Positions 37,821 through 46,264 of a stretch of DNA of 50,574 nucleotides are shown here, one piece after another. The notes under the pieces were generated by a model. That model searched no databases, was not told where the DNA came from, and saw only the letters and a program-made list of their open reading frames with translations. The DNA comes from Saprospiraceae bacterium (GTDB lineage: Bacteria > Bacteroidota > Bacteroidia > Chitinophagales > Saprospiraceae): assembly GCA_020631235.1 (NCBI GenBank), contig JAHDHQ010000029.1:1-50574 (forward strand), given 5' to 3'. The number at the start of each line of letters is the position of its first letter. Position 1 is the first letter of the stretch. The position numbers were made by a program, and so were the translations under genes.

Positions 37821-39016
37821 AAAAGAAAAAAAATGTATGGTTCGGGCCGAGTACTTTAGTGGCTGCTGCATTTATAGGGCCTGGGACAGTGACGATTTGC
37901 TCTAAGGCTGGTAGCTCCGCTGGCTATAGTCTAATTTGGGCTTTAATATTTTCTATTATCGCTACTTTGGTTTTACAAGAAATGACCGCGCGCTTAGGCA
38001 TAGTCACTGGAGAAGGATTAGCCGAAGCCATTCGGAAACACAGCGGTAAAGGTCTGCAGCGGATAGCCTTTATCTGTATTGCCTTTGCAGCCATTGTCAT
38101 TGGCAATGCTGCATACGAGGCTGGAAACCTTTCTGGTGCCGTCTTGGGACTTGAAACAATAGGCCTAGAAGGAACTATCAGTGCTGTCTTATTAATGGTA
38201 CTCGCAGGCATTTTTTTATGGTTTGGAAAGTACAAAATCATCGAGCGACTTTTAGTGGGTTTGGTCTTATTGATGAGTCTTTGTTTTATGCTTAGCCTTT
38301 GCCTAGTGGAGATCGATTGGGTGGGTCTTCTTTCGGGATTCCTGCCGAGTATTCCTAATGGTACAGATTTGCTTTTGATTATGGGTCTTGTGGGAACCAC
38401 AGTGGTGCCTTATAATTTATTTATGCATGCTTCCATAATAAATAAAAAATGGAAAAATGCCGAAGATCTTCCATTGGCCCGCAAAGAAAATATGATCGCC
38501 ATTTGTCTAGGTGGTTTTGTATCTATATCGATTATGATTACAGCTGCTTCTGCCTTATTTGGTTCAGGAAAAACACTCCAAAATGCAGCGGACTTAGCAA
38601 TCCAACTTGAACCACTACTCGGCGAATATGCTAAATGGGGCTTGAGTATTGGTTTGTTTGCTGCCGGTTTAAGTAGTGCAGTTACAGCCCCTTTAGCGGC
38701 AGCACTCACTGCGAAAGGATTGTTTAATTGGTCTGAAAAATCTTGGCAATATCGAGTAGTTTGGATGGCAATCTTAGTGCTAGGATTAAGCTTTTTTTTA
38801 AGTGGTTATAAACCTATACTCATCATTCAATTTGCGCAGGTTGCTAATGGTATTTTACTTCCCATGATCGCTATATTTTTATGGTATATTATGAATCAGT
38901 CCAGTATTCTGGGTAAGTACGTAAATAATACCATGCAAAATGTCATGAGTTTTATAATCATTGCTGTTTGCATACTCATTGCATGTAGAAGCCTATACTT
39001 AGTTTTTCTATCATGA
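37817..39016 (+). CDS. NRAMP-fold transporter without canonical metal site; candidate 5-oxoproline transporter
   Basis: This 399-residue protein with about 11 helices is clearly NRAMP-related (GPSTLVAAAFIGPGTVTICSKAG, EAGNLSGAVLGLE, VGTTVVPYNLFMHASI). In real NRAMP metal importers helix 1 has DPGN and helix 6 has MPH. Here they read G21-P22-G23-T24 and V197-P198-Y199, so the Asp, Asn and Met that hold manganese or iron are all replaced. The gene starts at GTG 37817, overlapping the DUF2891 gene by 4 nt, and itself overlaps pxpA by 4 nt. Bacillus subtilis ycsG, an NRAMP relative, sits beside ycsF (pxpA) in the same way. I infer import of 5-oxoproline rather than of metal. Confidence 0.88.
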   Translation: MKKKKNVWFGPSTLVAAAFIGPGTVTICSKAGSSAGYSLIWALIFSIIATLVLQEMTARLGIVTGEGLAEAIRKHSGKGLQRIAFICIAFAAIVIGNAAYEAGNLSGAVLGLETIGLEGTISAVLLMVLAGIFLWFGKYKIIERLLVGLVLLMSLCFMLSLCLVEIDWVGLLSGFLPSIPNGTDLLLIMGLVGTTVVPYNLFMHASIINKKWKNAEDLPLARKENMIAICLGGFVSISIMITAASALFGSGKTLQNAADLAIQLEPLLGEYAKWGLSIGLFAAGLSSAVTAPLAAALTAKGLFNWSEKSWQYRVVWMAILVLGLSFFLSGYKPILIIQFAQVANGILLPMIAIFLWYIMNQSSILGKYVNNTMQNVMSFIIIAVCILIACRSLYLVFLS

Positions 39017-39771
39017 GCAATAAAAAGAAAATAGATATTAATGCGGATCTAGGGGAGTTTAATCCTGACCATGATGCCTACGTTGATGACCAGCTTATGC
39101 CTTACTTGAGCTCTTGCAATATAGCCACAGGCGGCCATGCAGGAGATCATAAAAGCATGCACTTAACATGCCAATTAGCTGCTGAGCATGGATTAAAAAT
39201 AGGGGCACATGTGTCGTATGAAGATAAAGTGCATTTTGGTCGTATATCTTTGGATCTTACGGTTACTGAAATAATATCTCAAATTTCCAAACAGTTGGAT
39301 GTGTTTGAACAAGTGGTAAAAGCAATGGACTTACATCTGCATCATATTAAAGCTCATGGAGCATTGTATCATGATTTGTGTATACAAACCGACTTAGCCC
39401 TGGCATTTTGTGAACATCTGGTCGACAGAGGTTTTGAAGGAATTTTGTATGGTCGTTCAGATGCTTTGCTGGCCCAAATAGCTGCATCAACAAACATCAG
39501 CTACTGGAATGAGATTTTTGCTGATCGCAGATATACAGCAAACGGATTGCTCCAGTCGAGAAAAATCGAAGGAAGTGTTTTAAATCTACCACAAAAGGTA
39601 AAAAGTCAAGTTGAGCATTGGATCCACAAGGGTGCTATGCCCATAACATATGGTCAAAGCAAAAAACTCCCAGCTCAAACTATCTGCATCCATAGTGACA
39701 CACCAAATGCAGTAACCATTGCACAAACTACAAGAGAAACATTCGAAGCTAATGGATACCTTATATTATAA
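39013..39771 (+). CDS. pxpA: 5-oxoprolinase subunit A (LamB/YcsF)
   Basis: This 252-residue cytoplasmic subunit of the ATP-dependent PxpABC complex hydrolyses 5-oxoproline to glutamate. Signatures are DINADLGEFNPDHD, CNIATGGHAGDHKSMH, KIGAHVSYEDKVHFGR and HHIKAHGALYHDL. These hold the conserved His/Asp residues of the TIM-like barrel. Length is normal. The ATG overlaps the NRAMP-like gene by 4 nt (ATGA). Confidence 0.96.
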   Translation: MSNKKKIDINADLGEFNPDHDAYVDDQLMPYLSSCNIATGGHAGDHKSMHLTCQLAAEHGLKIGAHVSYEDKVHFGRISLDLTVTEIISQISKQLDVFEQVVKAMDLHLHHIKAHGALYHDLCIQTDLALAFCEHLVDRGFEGILYGRSDALLAQIAASTNISYWNEIFADRRYTANGLLQSRKIEGSVLNLPQKVKSQVEHWIHKGAMPITYGQSKKLPAQTICIHSDTPNAVTIAQTTRETFEANGYLIL

Positions 39772-40381
39772 AAATAGAACTCTTCGAGTCTACACCTTTG
39801 TACCTGGAATAATGTTGCTTAGAGGAGAAGGTATTTCCCCATTATTATTGCCAAGCCTAGGGCAATTTATACAAAACATAAAGCCTGCAGGCATCATAGA
39901 TGTAACTGCCACATCATCAGAGCTTTGTTTGTACATAAAAAAGGGCACTGTTGTCAAGCTTCAAGAGATCTTGGATCAATGTCAAGAGCAAGAATACCGA
40001 CCAAAAAACTATACCATACCCGTTTATTTTGACACAAAGGGTGACCTTTCTGAACTATCGAGGTCAATCAACATCACAGAAAAAGACTTTATACTTGCCT
40101 TGTGCAATCAGCCTCTGACAGTAAGTATGTTTGGTTTTTTAGCTGGCTTTTTCTATTTAACAGGCATCGATAAGCGATTGCAATTTCCGCGCAGATCTAC
40201 ACCTAGACCAAGGGTAAATAAAGGGGCTTTTGCAATGGGAGGAGCTTATGTAGGCATTTATCCAAAAACCAGCCCAGGAGGATGGCATATACTTGGCCAT
40301 GTAGACGACTTGTATGTAAATATGATGCAAGAAAATGTCTTTAGCATTGGCGACCAAATTAGGATAATAGATCATGGATAA
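39752..40381 (+). CDS. pxpB: 5-oxoprolinase subunit B
   Basis: I choose ATG 39752, 20 nt inside pxpA, because the conserved fold begins soon after it (LRVYTFVPGIMLL). An ATG-less upstream extension (GTG/TTG-type start at 39719) adds 11 residues of pxpA reading. The family core is GFLAGFFYLTGIDKRLQFPRRSTPR and KTSPGGWHILGHVDDL. Together with PxpC it phosphorylates or opens the ring of 5-oxoproline. It has about 209 residues. Confidence 0.94.
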   Translation: MDTLYYKNRTLRVYTFVPGIMLLRGEGISPLLLPSLGQFIQNIKPAGIIDVTATSSELCLYIKKGTVVKLQEILDQCQEQEYRPKNYTIPVYFDTKGDLSELSRSINITEKDFILALCNQPLTVSMFGFLAGFFYLTGIDKRLQFPRRSTPRPRVNKGAFAMGGAYVGIYPKTSPGGWHILGHVDDLYVNMMQENVFSIGDQIRIIDHG

Positions 40382-41204
40382 GGATACGGTAATAAAAGTA
40401 ATGAGTCCAGGCAATTATTTGAGCGTGCAAGATTTTGGTCAATCGGGCAATCGTTTTTATGGTCATATCCAAGGTGGTGTTATAGATATATTTTCAGCTA
40501 GAACCGCGAATCAATTGTTAGATAATCCAGCCGATGCTTGCGTTTTAGAATCCTTTACCCTAGGACCAAAACTGCTCTTTGAGCAAGCGACCAAGATGTG
40601 TATCACAGGTGCAGATATGTCTTGGAAACTGAATGATAATCCAATAAGTAACTACAAAAAGTATGAGATCAACAAAGGGGATGTATTGAGTGCTGGTATT
40701 TGTAAAACCGGCCAAATAGCTTACATATCCATAGCAGATGGAATTCGTTTCCCGCAAACTGGCGTCTTGAAAAAAGGAGATTTGATAATAAAAGCTTCAA
40801 GCAATCGAAAAAATATACAAGAACCAGAAGTACGACAAGGTTTGTTAAAATTAGATACGCGTATCGAAATCATTAAAGGACCAGAATGGTCTTTACTAGG
40901 TGAAGAAAACCAAAAGCGCATACTTCGAAAACCATTTACTAAAAGTGCTTTATTTAGTCGTATGGCGTACAGAATAAAAGAACAACTACCTTTAACCAAG
41001 CAACTAAAAACTATATTCCAGTCAGTACCAGTATTTCCAGGCATCATTCAAATCACAAAAGATGGAGAATTAATAGTTCTGTCCAAAGATTGCCAGGTAA
41101 CAGGTGGCTATCCCAGAGTAGCGTATTTAGATCAACAAAATCTTGCAAAGTTTGCCCAAGTCCCGATGACAGAAGCTTTTACATTCCATCATCGGTACCT
41201 ATAA
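40374..41204 (+). CDS. pxpC: 5-oxoprolinase subunit C, short form
   Basis: This 276-residue protein is the KipA-like partner of PxpB. Signatures are LSVQDFGQSGNRFYGHIQGGVIDIF, LESFTLGPKLLFE and CITGADMSWKLN, and it ends QITKDGELIVLSKDCQVTGGYPR. The usual family segment with GSRST and a Gly-rich loop is missing: ISIADGIRFPQTGVLKKGD joins the two flanking strands directly, about 25 residues shorter. This short form may be normal for the phylum. It starts in an 8-nt overlap with pxpB (ATGGATAA) and ends the operon. Confidence 0.93.
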   Translation: MDKDTVIKVMSPGNYLSVQDFGQSGNRFYGHIQGGVIDIFSARTANQLLDNPADACVLESFTLGPKLLFEQATKMCITGADMSWKLNDNPISNYKKYEINKGDVLSAGICKTGQIAYISIADGIRFPQTGVLKKGDLIIKASSNRKNIQEPEVRQGLLKLDTRIEIIKGPEWSLLGEENQKRILRKPFTKSALFSRMAYRIKEQLPLTKQLKTIFQSVPVFPGIIQITKDGELIVLSKDCQVTGGYPRVAYLDQQNLAKFAQVPMTEAFTFHHRYL

Positions 41205-41259
41205 TACCCTTTTTATTTAGGTAGACTTGAGACACAAAGTGCATTAAGCACAATTACCC

Positions 41260-41279
41260 TCAGGCTCCGAAGAGCCTGA
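41260..41279. other. Perfect 8-bp hairpin with CGAA tetraloop, overlapping an alternative stem
   Basis: TCAGGCTC (41260-41267) and GAGCCTGA (41272-41279) pair around CGAA. A competing outer pairing, TTACCCTCAG (41254-41263) with CTGAGGTAA (41284-41292), uses part of the same bases. It lies 56 bp after pxpC. No T-run follows, so it is not a standard terminator. Confidence 0.5.
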
Positions 41280-41345
41280 ATTGCTGAGGTAACTGTTCGC
41301 AAATTCTATTTATTGACCAAAATAAAAGTCATTCACGATGTATAT

Positions 41346-41363
41346 GGATTCTCTTCAGAATCC
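41346..41363. other. Perfect 7-bp hairpin GGATTCT-CTTC-AGAATCC
   Basis: The two arms are exact complements with a 4-nt loop. On the minus strand it follows the 22-codon frame by about 30 bases and could end a short transcript, but the T-run is poor. Confidence 0.4.
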
Positions 41364-41650
41364 CAAGACAAAAAGATTTTTATAGATGGTTGCTATAGTC
41401 CACCAACCTCTTCTTCGATAATTCCCATAGCAATTAATAGTTCTTCTAACCAACTTGGCATAATTCTCAGGTTTAATTAATAATTGGTAACATAAATGTA
41501 GAAGTAAACAATATCAACTCCCATGTCTTTTTAGCTCAAATATTTTTTTATATATTTATATATTGACAGCTATATTTAAAATATATTATATTGACTATCA
41601 ATCTTTTATGTTTTTAATATTTGCAACTGATTGGCATATATTTTTTTTTA

Positions 41651-43261
41651 ATGATCTTAATCCAAGAGTTAATAGATTTTTCTCGCAAGTTTTTGAGTGA
41701 AGAGAGGAATGATAAATTCATTAAATCCTTGCCTAAGATTGAGCAAGATTTAATGCACTCATTAGTCGTTTATAGCGCTGAGGAGTTAAATCTTACTTCA
41801 AAGTCTTTAGACAAGGAAGAATTAGCTGCCTCCTATCGTATTATAGAAAAACTAAAAAAACATATACTTCAATACCTTCCTAAATCGAATATCCATAATG
41901 CTTATCAGGTTGCTTTTTACAAAGCAAACCTTAATCTTATATGTGTTAAATACTTATATACAAAGCAATACAGAAAATCAGCTATTAAGATCGCTGAACA
42001 AACTTTCAGAATATCAAGTAAGTTTGGCTTCAATGACATTTCATTAGATCTCGGCAGGAAGTTATTTCTACATTATAACACTTATACCAGCAAGCAAAAA
42101 CTGGGTGAAAAATATTACAATCATGTATTAGATATCCAAAACGCCTTGGATTTAGAAATTAAATCAGAATGGTATTTTTCTGAGTTAGCCAATGAATTTA
42201 GCATAAACAAGAATATATCCGATGATTTCAAAAAGAAAAGTAAAAGGTTTTTTAAAATCTTATCACCAGCAATAAATAAAATAAACTCAAGTTCCTTTCA
42301 TAAATTTTCATTCTTAGTTGGTGTTTATGCATACTTAGCCGAAAAAGATTATAACAATTGCGCTAAACATTGTCTGCATGGAGTACGTTATTTCACTGAG
42401 CACCAACACCATAAGAATATATTTTCAGCTAATATCATGAGAAACTATTTATCATACTCTTACCTAGCTGAAAATAAACTTGATGAAGCTTATAGCGTGC
42501 TATTAGATACAGAAAAGTCAACAGAAAAAAATAAAGCACAGTGGTTCAATACGCAGACCTATTTGTTTTTAATTGATCTTAGGAGGCAAAATCTTTTAAG
42601 CAGCGCACAAAGATTGCAAAGTGTTTTTGAAGGGAGAGCTATACAAAGACAATCTACTTTAATTATCAATCGATGGAAATTATTTGAAGCTTATCACTAT
42701 CTATTAGTTGGACTCAAACAAAAAAGATCAAGGAGTATCCCAAATCAAACTTTTAAAATAGGTAAGTTTATTAATGAGACATTCGAATTATCAAAAGACA
42801 AGAAAGCTATGAATGTCAGTATTCGAATTTGCCAATTTCTATTTAATCTAACAAACCAACAATATGATAAAATGATCGACAGCGAAGAGTCACTAAAAAG
42901 CTATGCAGGTCGTCATCTTGTAAAAAATAAATCGTTTAGAAACAATTGCTTTATAAAAATGCTCCTTGTCATTTCTAAGCAAAACTTCCATCCGGAAGCA
43001 GTAGCTAGACACTCAGAAAAATATCGCAAAAAACTGGCTGAAGTACCATTAAAATTTGATGGAGGTTCTGACTTAGTAGAAATTATTCCGTTCGAGCAAC
43101 TATGGGATTTAGTCTTGATGTATTTAATGAAGCAACAAAAGGTAGAAAATCCTAGGTATGAAGCACTTCATCCCTATCTTAAAAACTTAGCATCGACATC
43201 ATCAGTACAGTATGCCCAAGCAAAAGACAAGCAAATCCAAAAACAAGCATTAAAAACTTAA
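41651..43261 (+). CDS. Large helical-repeat (TPR-like) protein of unknown function
   Basis: I start at ATG 41651. An upstream TTG at 41621 in the same frame overlaps a likely promoter element. The ~536-residue product has no signal peptide and no membrane helix. It is built of helix pairs with Lys/Asn/Tyr-rich composition, for example CAKHCLHGVRYFTEH and YLAENKLDEAYSVLLDTEKS, which read like degenerate TPR units. No DNA-binding or catalytic motif is visible. Its 3' end overlaps the convergent barrel-fusion gene by 12 nt. It may be a scaffold or regulator; the function is unknown. Confidence 0.75.
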   Translation: MILIQELIDFSRKFLSEERNDKFIKSLPKIEQDLMHSLVVYSAEELNLTSKSLDKEELAASYRIIEKLKKHILQYLPKSNIHNAYQVAFYKANLNLICVKYLYTKQYRKSAIKIAEQTFRISSKFGFNDISLDLGRKLFLHYNTYTSKQKLGEKYYNHVLDIQNALDLEIKSEWYFSELANEFSINKNISDDFKKKSKRFFKILSPAINKINSSSFHKFSFLVGVYAYLAEKDYNNCAKHCLHGVRYFTEHQHHKNIFSANIMRNYLSYSYLAENKLDEAYSVLLDTEKSTEKNKAQWFNTQTYLFLIDLRRQNLLSSAQRLQSVFEGRAIQRQSTLIINRWKLFEAYHYLLVGLKQKRSRSIPNQTFKIGKFINETFELSKDKKAMNVSIRICQFLFNLTNQQYDKMIDSEESLKSYAGRHLVKNKSFRNNCFIKMLLVISKQNFHPEAVARHSEKYRKKLAEVPLKFDGGSDLVEIIPFEQLWDLVLMYLMKQQKVENPRYEALHPYLKNLASTSSVQYAQAKDKQIQKQALKT

Positions 43262-44743
43262 ACGTAAAGCTATTCCAGGCTCCATAAGTGTTTTAGCCGT
43301 TGCACCACTGGAAGGAATCAAAAAGGTTTTAGTATTAAAGCCCAAATTTGGTTCGACTGACATTTTCATTTTCTGTCCTATAGGAACTTCCAAACCAGCG
43401 AGCACTTGCCAAGCTAAGCTACTGGAACTGTTAGTTTCTGCCGAACTTTCATCATAATCCACTAATTGTTGGAAAGATTCTCCATTGATATCTGCAACTT
43501 GTATGTTACTCAATATAGTGTTATACGAAACCAAAGAACCAAGGTAACAAGCTATATTTAATCGTTTAGGCCTAAACATCACATCCATACCAAGGGGAAT
43601 ATTTATACTTTGCTGCTTTTTTGTAGCTATTTCCGTAGTGATACTATTGCCATCTGCTAAGCCAACTGAAGAATCTGGGTACGTAATTCTACTTCTCGCA
43701 TGCATGTAATTAGACTCATTATATAAAGCACCTGTGCGGAGGCGAAATCGATTATTTAAATTAAGAAAAGCAACTATACCTACATTATAACCAACAGATG
43801 AACTATTATTTTCCTGAGAGATAAAAGCTCCTTTGTTACTGGCAATGTCGTTACTTGTTACCCTTGCTTGATTAGCCAAAATCGTCGTATTCGTCCTAAA
43901 ATAATTGCCCGATACGCCTACAGAAAATCGTTTAAACTTAGGTGCTCTCTTATCGTAGCTATCAAACTTCATCTCATCTTCCAATGTTTCAGGGATAGAA
44001 GCATACTCCAAGGCCTGAAAAGCCAAATTAGATAATGGGTCTAACAAGTCCGGTGTAAATGAAGCCTCTTTGATTGTGCGTGAACCTACAAACGAATTTC
44101 TGGATGCTGCAGAAGAATCAAAACCAACAAAAGAATGTTTCTCATCTCTTGATGGTTTTGAATCTTGATCCATAAAAACTTGATCATTGTGGTTTACAGA
44201 AACAATCGATCCTTTTGACAATGAAGGACTTGATAATGGAATTGATTGGCTAGTTCTTTCTGCTTGACTATGAGGCTTGCTGCTGATTCCTCTCGAGAGC
44301 CCCGTTTGTCGTGATTTATTTTTTGGTTCAATGTTGGTATTCAAGGCCAAAACGTGTGCATCATTTTGTACCTGACTAGCCTTATTGTCCTCTTGTATTT
44401 TTTTAGCTAATGGACTGATTGTTTTGTTTTTGTCTATGTTATTTTGCACTGGAGTATTTGCCATGAGTGGTATACGTTCGACTTTAGGGTTTGTATGCAA
44501 ACGTCTATTATCCACTGCATCTTTAACCCATAGACTTAAACCTATGATCAGCATCATGAGGAGCACTAATAACGGAAGGCTTTTTCTAACACTCGTAAGG
44601 AATGATTCATCAGGCAATATCGCTTCTTCACCATAAATTTCGACAAACTTTTGTTGAGCCTCATGCTCAAAATCAAAGGAGTAACCCTCTATTTTTGATC
44701 GTAGAGCTTTGTCAAAATCGTTATATTCTTTGTGATTATTCAT
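43250..44743 (-). CDS. Membrane-anchored protein with C-terminal outer-membrane-barrel-like domain, paired with an ECF sigma factor
   Basis: This 497-residue protein has no cleavable signal. Residues 1-50 are charged and should be cytoplasmic; a single membrane helix (about 53-70, PLLVLLMMLIIGLSLWV) follows. Then a long polar, Ser/Asn/Lys-rich linker (about 75-265) leads to a C-terminal barrel-like region (about 272-497). That region has alternating strands such as FSVGVSGNYFRTNTTI and FRLRTGALYNESNY and ends in LRLSF with a terminal aromatic. The gene overlaps the upstream sigma factor by 4 nt (ATGA), the usual position of an anti-sigma gene. I infer a trans-envelope regulator that could bind the sigma factor at its N-terminus and contact the outer membrane at the other end. 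No known anti-sigma motif is recognised. Confidence 0.75.
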   Translation of the reverse strand: MNNHKEYNDFDKALRSKIEGYSFDFEHEAQQKFVEIYGEEAILPDESFLTSVRKSLPLLVLLMMLIIGLSLWVKDAVDNRRLHTNPKVERIPLMANTPVQNNIDKNKTISPLAKKIQEDNKASQVQNDAHVLALNTNIEPKNKSRQTGLSRGISSKPHSQAERTSQSIPLSSPSLSKGSIVSVNHNDQVFMDQDSKPSRDEKHSFVGFDSSAASRNSFVGSRTIKEASFTPDLLDPLSNLAFQALEYASIPETLEDEMKFDSYDKRAPKFKRFSVGVSGNYFRTNTTILANQARVTSNDIASNKGAFISQENNSSSVGYNVGIVAFLNLNNRFRLRTGALYNESNYMHARSRITYPDSSVGLADGNSITTEIATKKQQSINIPLGMDVMFRPKRLNIACYLGSLVSYNTILSNIQVADINGESFQQLVDYDESSAETNSSSSLAWQVLAGLEVPIGQKMKMSVEPNLGFNTKTFLIPSSGATAKTLMEPGIALRLSF

Positions 44744-45330
44744 TTGAGCTCTTTTATGAGGTTTTGTAAAATCTTTCTTGCATTAGAAACGTGCCATTTG
44801 GATGTCCCGACACTTATATTTAGTTCGGATGCAATTTCATCGTGTTTATAACCTTCTATGGCAAACATATTAAAAACAGTTCTGCTAGCTGATGGAAGTT
44901 GCTGAATACATGCATAAATATCTTCGACAGCTAAATTGTTTAAGGCTTGATTAGATGAAGGCTCCTTAGTCTCTGGCAAAGTATCTAATTCTCTGTATTG
45001 GAATGTTGATTTTCTACAATGATCAATGGCTGTTCTTTTAACTATCACTGCAACCCAACCATCGAAACTTCCTTGGCTTTTATAACTTAGTATAGACTTG
45101 AAAACCTTATAGAAAGCTGTATTTATAACGGCATGAGCATCATCTTTATCTGAGGTGTATCTCATAGCGATGCCCATCATCTTACCAAAGTACTCTTTGT
45201 AAAACAAGCGCTGTGCTGTTTGATCTGCCTTTTTTAGCAGATCAATCAAGGAATCTTGAGACAGTTTTTCCGTTTGGCTACTTATAAAACCTAGAGGGTT
45301 CAAACTTTCTATTTTATGGCTAAATAACAT
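44740..45330 (-). CDS. ECF-type RNA polymerase sigma factor
   Basis: This 196-residue sigma-70 family protein has region 2 (about residues 38-105: RLFYKEYFGKMMGIAMRY, DAHAVINTAFYKVFKSI, GSFDGWVAVIVKRTAIDHCRK). Region 4 (about 130-190) has LPSASRTVFNMFAIEGYKHDEIA and ISVGTSKWHVSNARKIL as the HTH. Region 3 is absent, as in ECF factors. It overlaps the downstream membrane/barrel gene by 4 nt and is probably held by it. Promoters it reads are unknown. Confidence 0.92.
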   Translation of the reverse strand: MLFSHKIESLNPLGFISSQTEKLSQDSLIDLLKKADQTAQRLFYKEYFGKMMGIAMRYTSDKDDAHAVINTAFYKVFKSILSYKSQGSFDGWVAVIVKRTAIDHCRKSTFQYRELDTLPETKEPSSNQALNNLAVEDIYACIQQLPSASRTVFNMFAIEGYKHDEIASELNISVGTSKWHVSNARKILQNLIKELK

Positions 45331-45499
45331 ATTATGTTTGTCTAACTACCTATAAATCGACTGTATTTATAAAATGGTTGGGTGAGAATCGACTTTTTTA
45401 TACATTTTTTAAGATTTGGTGCATCCTTTTTAACTTTTTTAAGAAATACTGAATAAGTTAGGATATGAGCAATTAAACTTAATAGCTCAAATTATCCTA

Positions 45500-45507
45500 T
45501 ATATTTG
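45500..45507 (+). promoter_or_regulatory. TAnnTTTG promoter element for the lamin-tail protein gene
   Basis: TATATTTG matches the Bacteroidota -7 consensus and lies 31 bp before the ATG at 45539. The same ten bases TTTGCGTCAT continue here (45504-45513) and in front of the gene at 46617 (46570-46579). No good -33 element is seen. Confidence 0.45.
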
Positions 45508-45538
45508 CGTCATTTTACAATCTATTTAGTTTAATCAT

Positions 45539-46264
45539 ATGAGAAATTTATTTATCCTTTTGGTCTTTTTTAGCGTACATCATCTTCTTACTGCTCAAGT
45601 AGTAATAAATGAATTGGTTGCAGCTAATGTAAGTATTGTTGCAGACCAAGATGAAGAATATGATGACTGGATAGAATTGTATAATAATGGGAACGAAGCC
45701 GTAGACCTATCTGGATATTTTCTTTCTGACAACCCTGAAAACAATGGAAAATGGGAGTTTCCATCGGGCACTTCCATTGCTGCCAATGGCTACTTAATCA
45801 TATGGGCTGATGAAGATGGCAGCCAAGAAGGCCTGCACGCTAGTTTTAAATTATCCAAATTAGGGGAAGAATTGCGTTTATCAAACCGAGATACAATAGC
45901 TATAGACAGTGTCATTTTTGGCGAACAAGAAACTAACAAAGCTTACGCAAGAGAGCCAAATGGTACTGGTAATTTTCGTACTAAAGGAAGTAGCTTCAAT
46001 GCAAATAATGATACCGTATCCAACACGAAAGATCATCTTAACCCAGGCTTTAAAGTATATCCTAATCCTTGCAATGAACAGGTTACCATAAGCCACGCTT
46101 CGAACACCTTAAATACGTTCAAGGTTTTCAATGTACGAGGGCAATTAATAGGACAACACACAACATTGGACCAAATCAACATCCCTACAAATGAATGGGA
46201 AAGTGGTATCTATTTTATCCAGAACGGACAACATTTAGTGCCATTAATAAAACAATCGAAATAG
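45539..46264 (+). CDS. Small secreted lamin-tail-domain protein with T9SS sorting domain
   Basis: This 241-residue protein has a signal peptide (MRNLFILLVFFSVHHLLTAQ). An N-terminal lamin tail domain (about 21-150) follows: VVINELVAANVSIVADQDEEYDDWIELYN, then VDLSGYFLSDNP and EELRLSNRD. It ends in a T9SS type A sorting domain (about 172-241, from VYPNPCNEQ). LTD folds are small beta sandwiches that often bind nucleic acid or other proteins or are fused to nucleases; here it stands almost alone. Export across the outer membrane is likely. The function is unknown. Confidence 0.85.
   Translation: MRNLFILLVFFSVHHLLTAQVVINELVAANVSIVADQDEEYDDWIELYNNGNEAVDLSGYFLSDNPENNGKWEFPSGTSIAANGYLIIWADEDGSQEGLHASFKLSKLGEELRLSNRDTIAIDSVIFGEQETNKAYAREPNGTGNFRTKGSSFNANNDTVSNTKDHLNPGFKVYPNPCNEQVTISHASNTLNTFKVFNVRGQLIGQHTTLDQINIPTNEWESGIYFIQNGQHLVPLIKQSK

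Larger units (their letters stand above)
41205..41650. other. Structured intergenic region between pxpC and the next gene (446 bp)
   Basis: This stretch has no large gene. It holds two strong hairpins (41260-41279 and 41346-41363), a possible alternative fold (41254-41292) and a 22-codon leftward frame (41393-41461). It ends in a very AT-rich block (about 41520-41590) before the next gene. An AATATTTG at 41616-41623 is one base off the TAnnTTTG promoter element. Confidence 0.5.
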
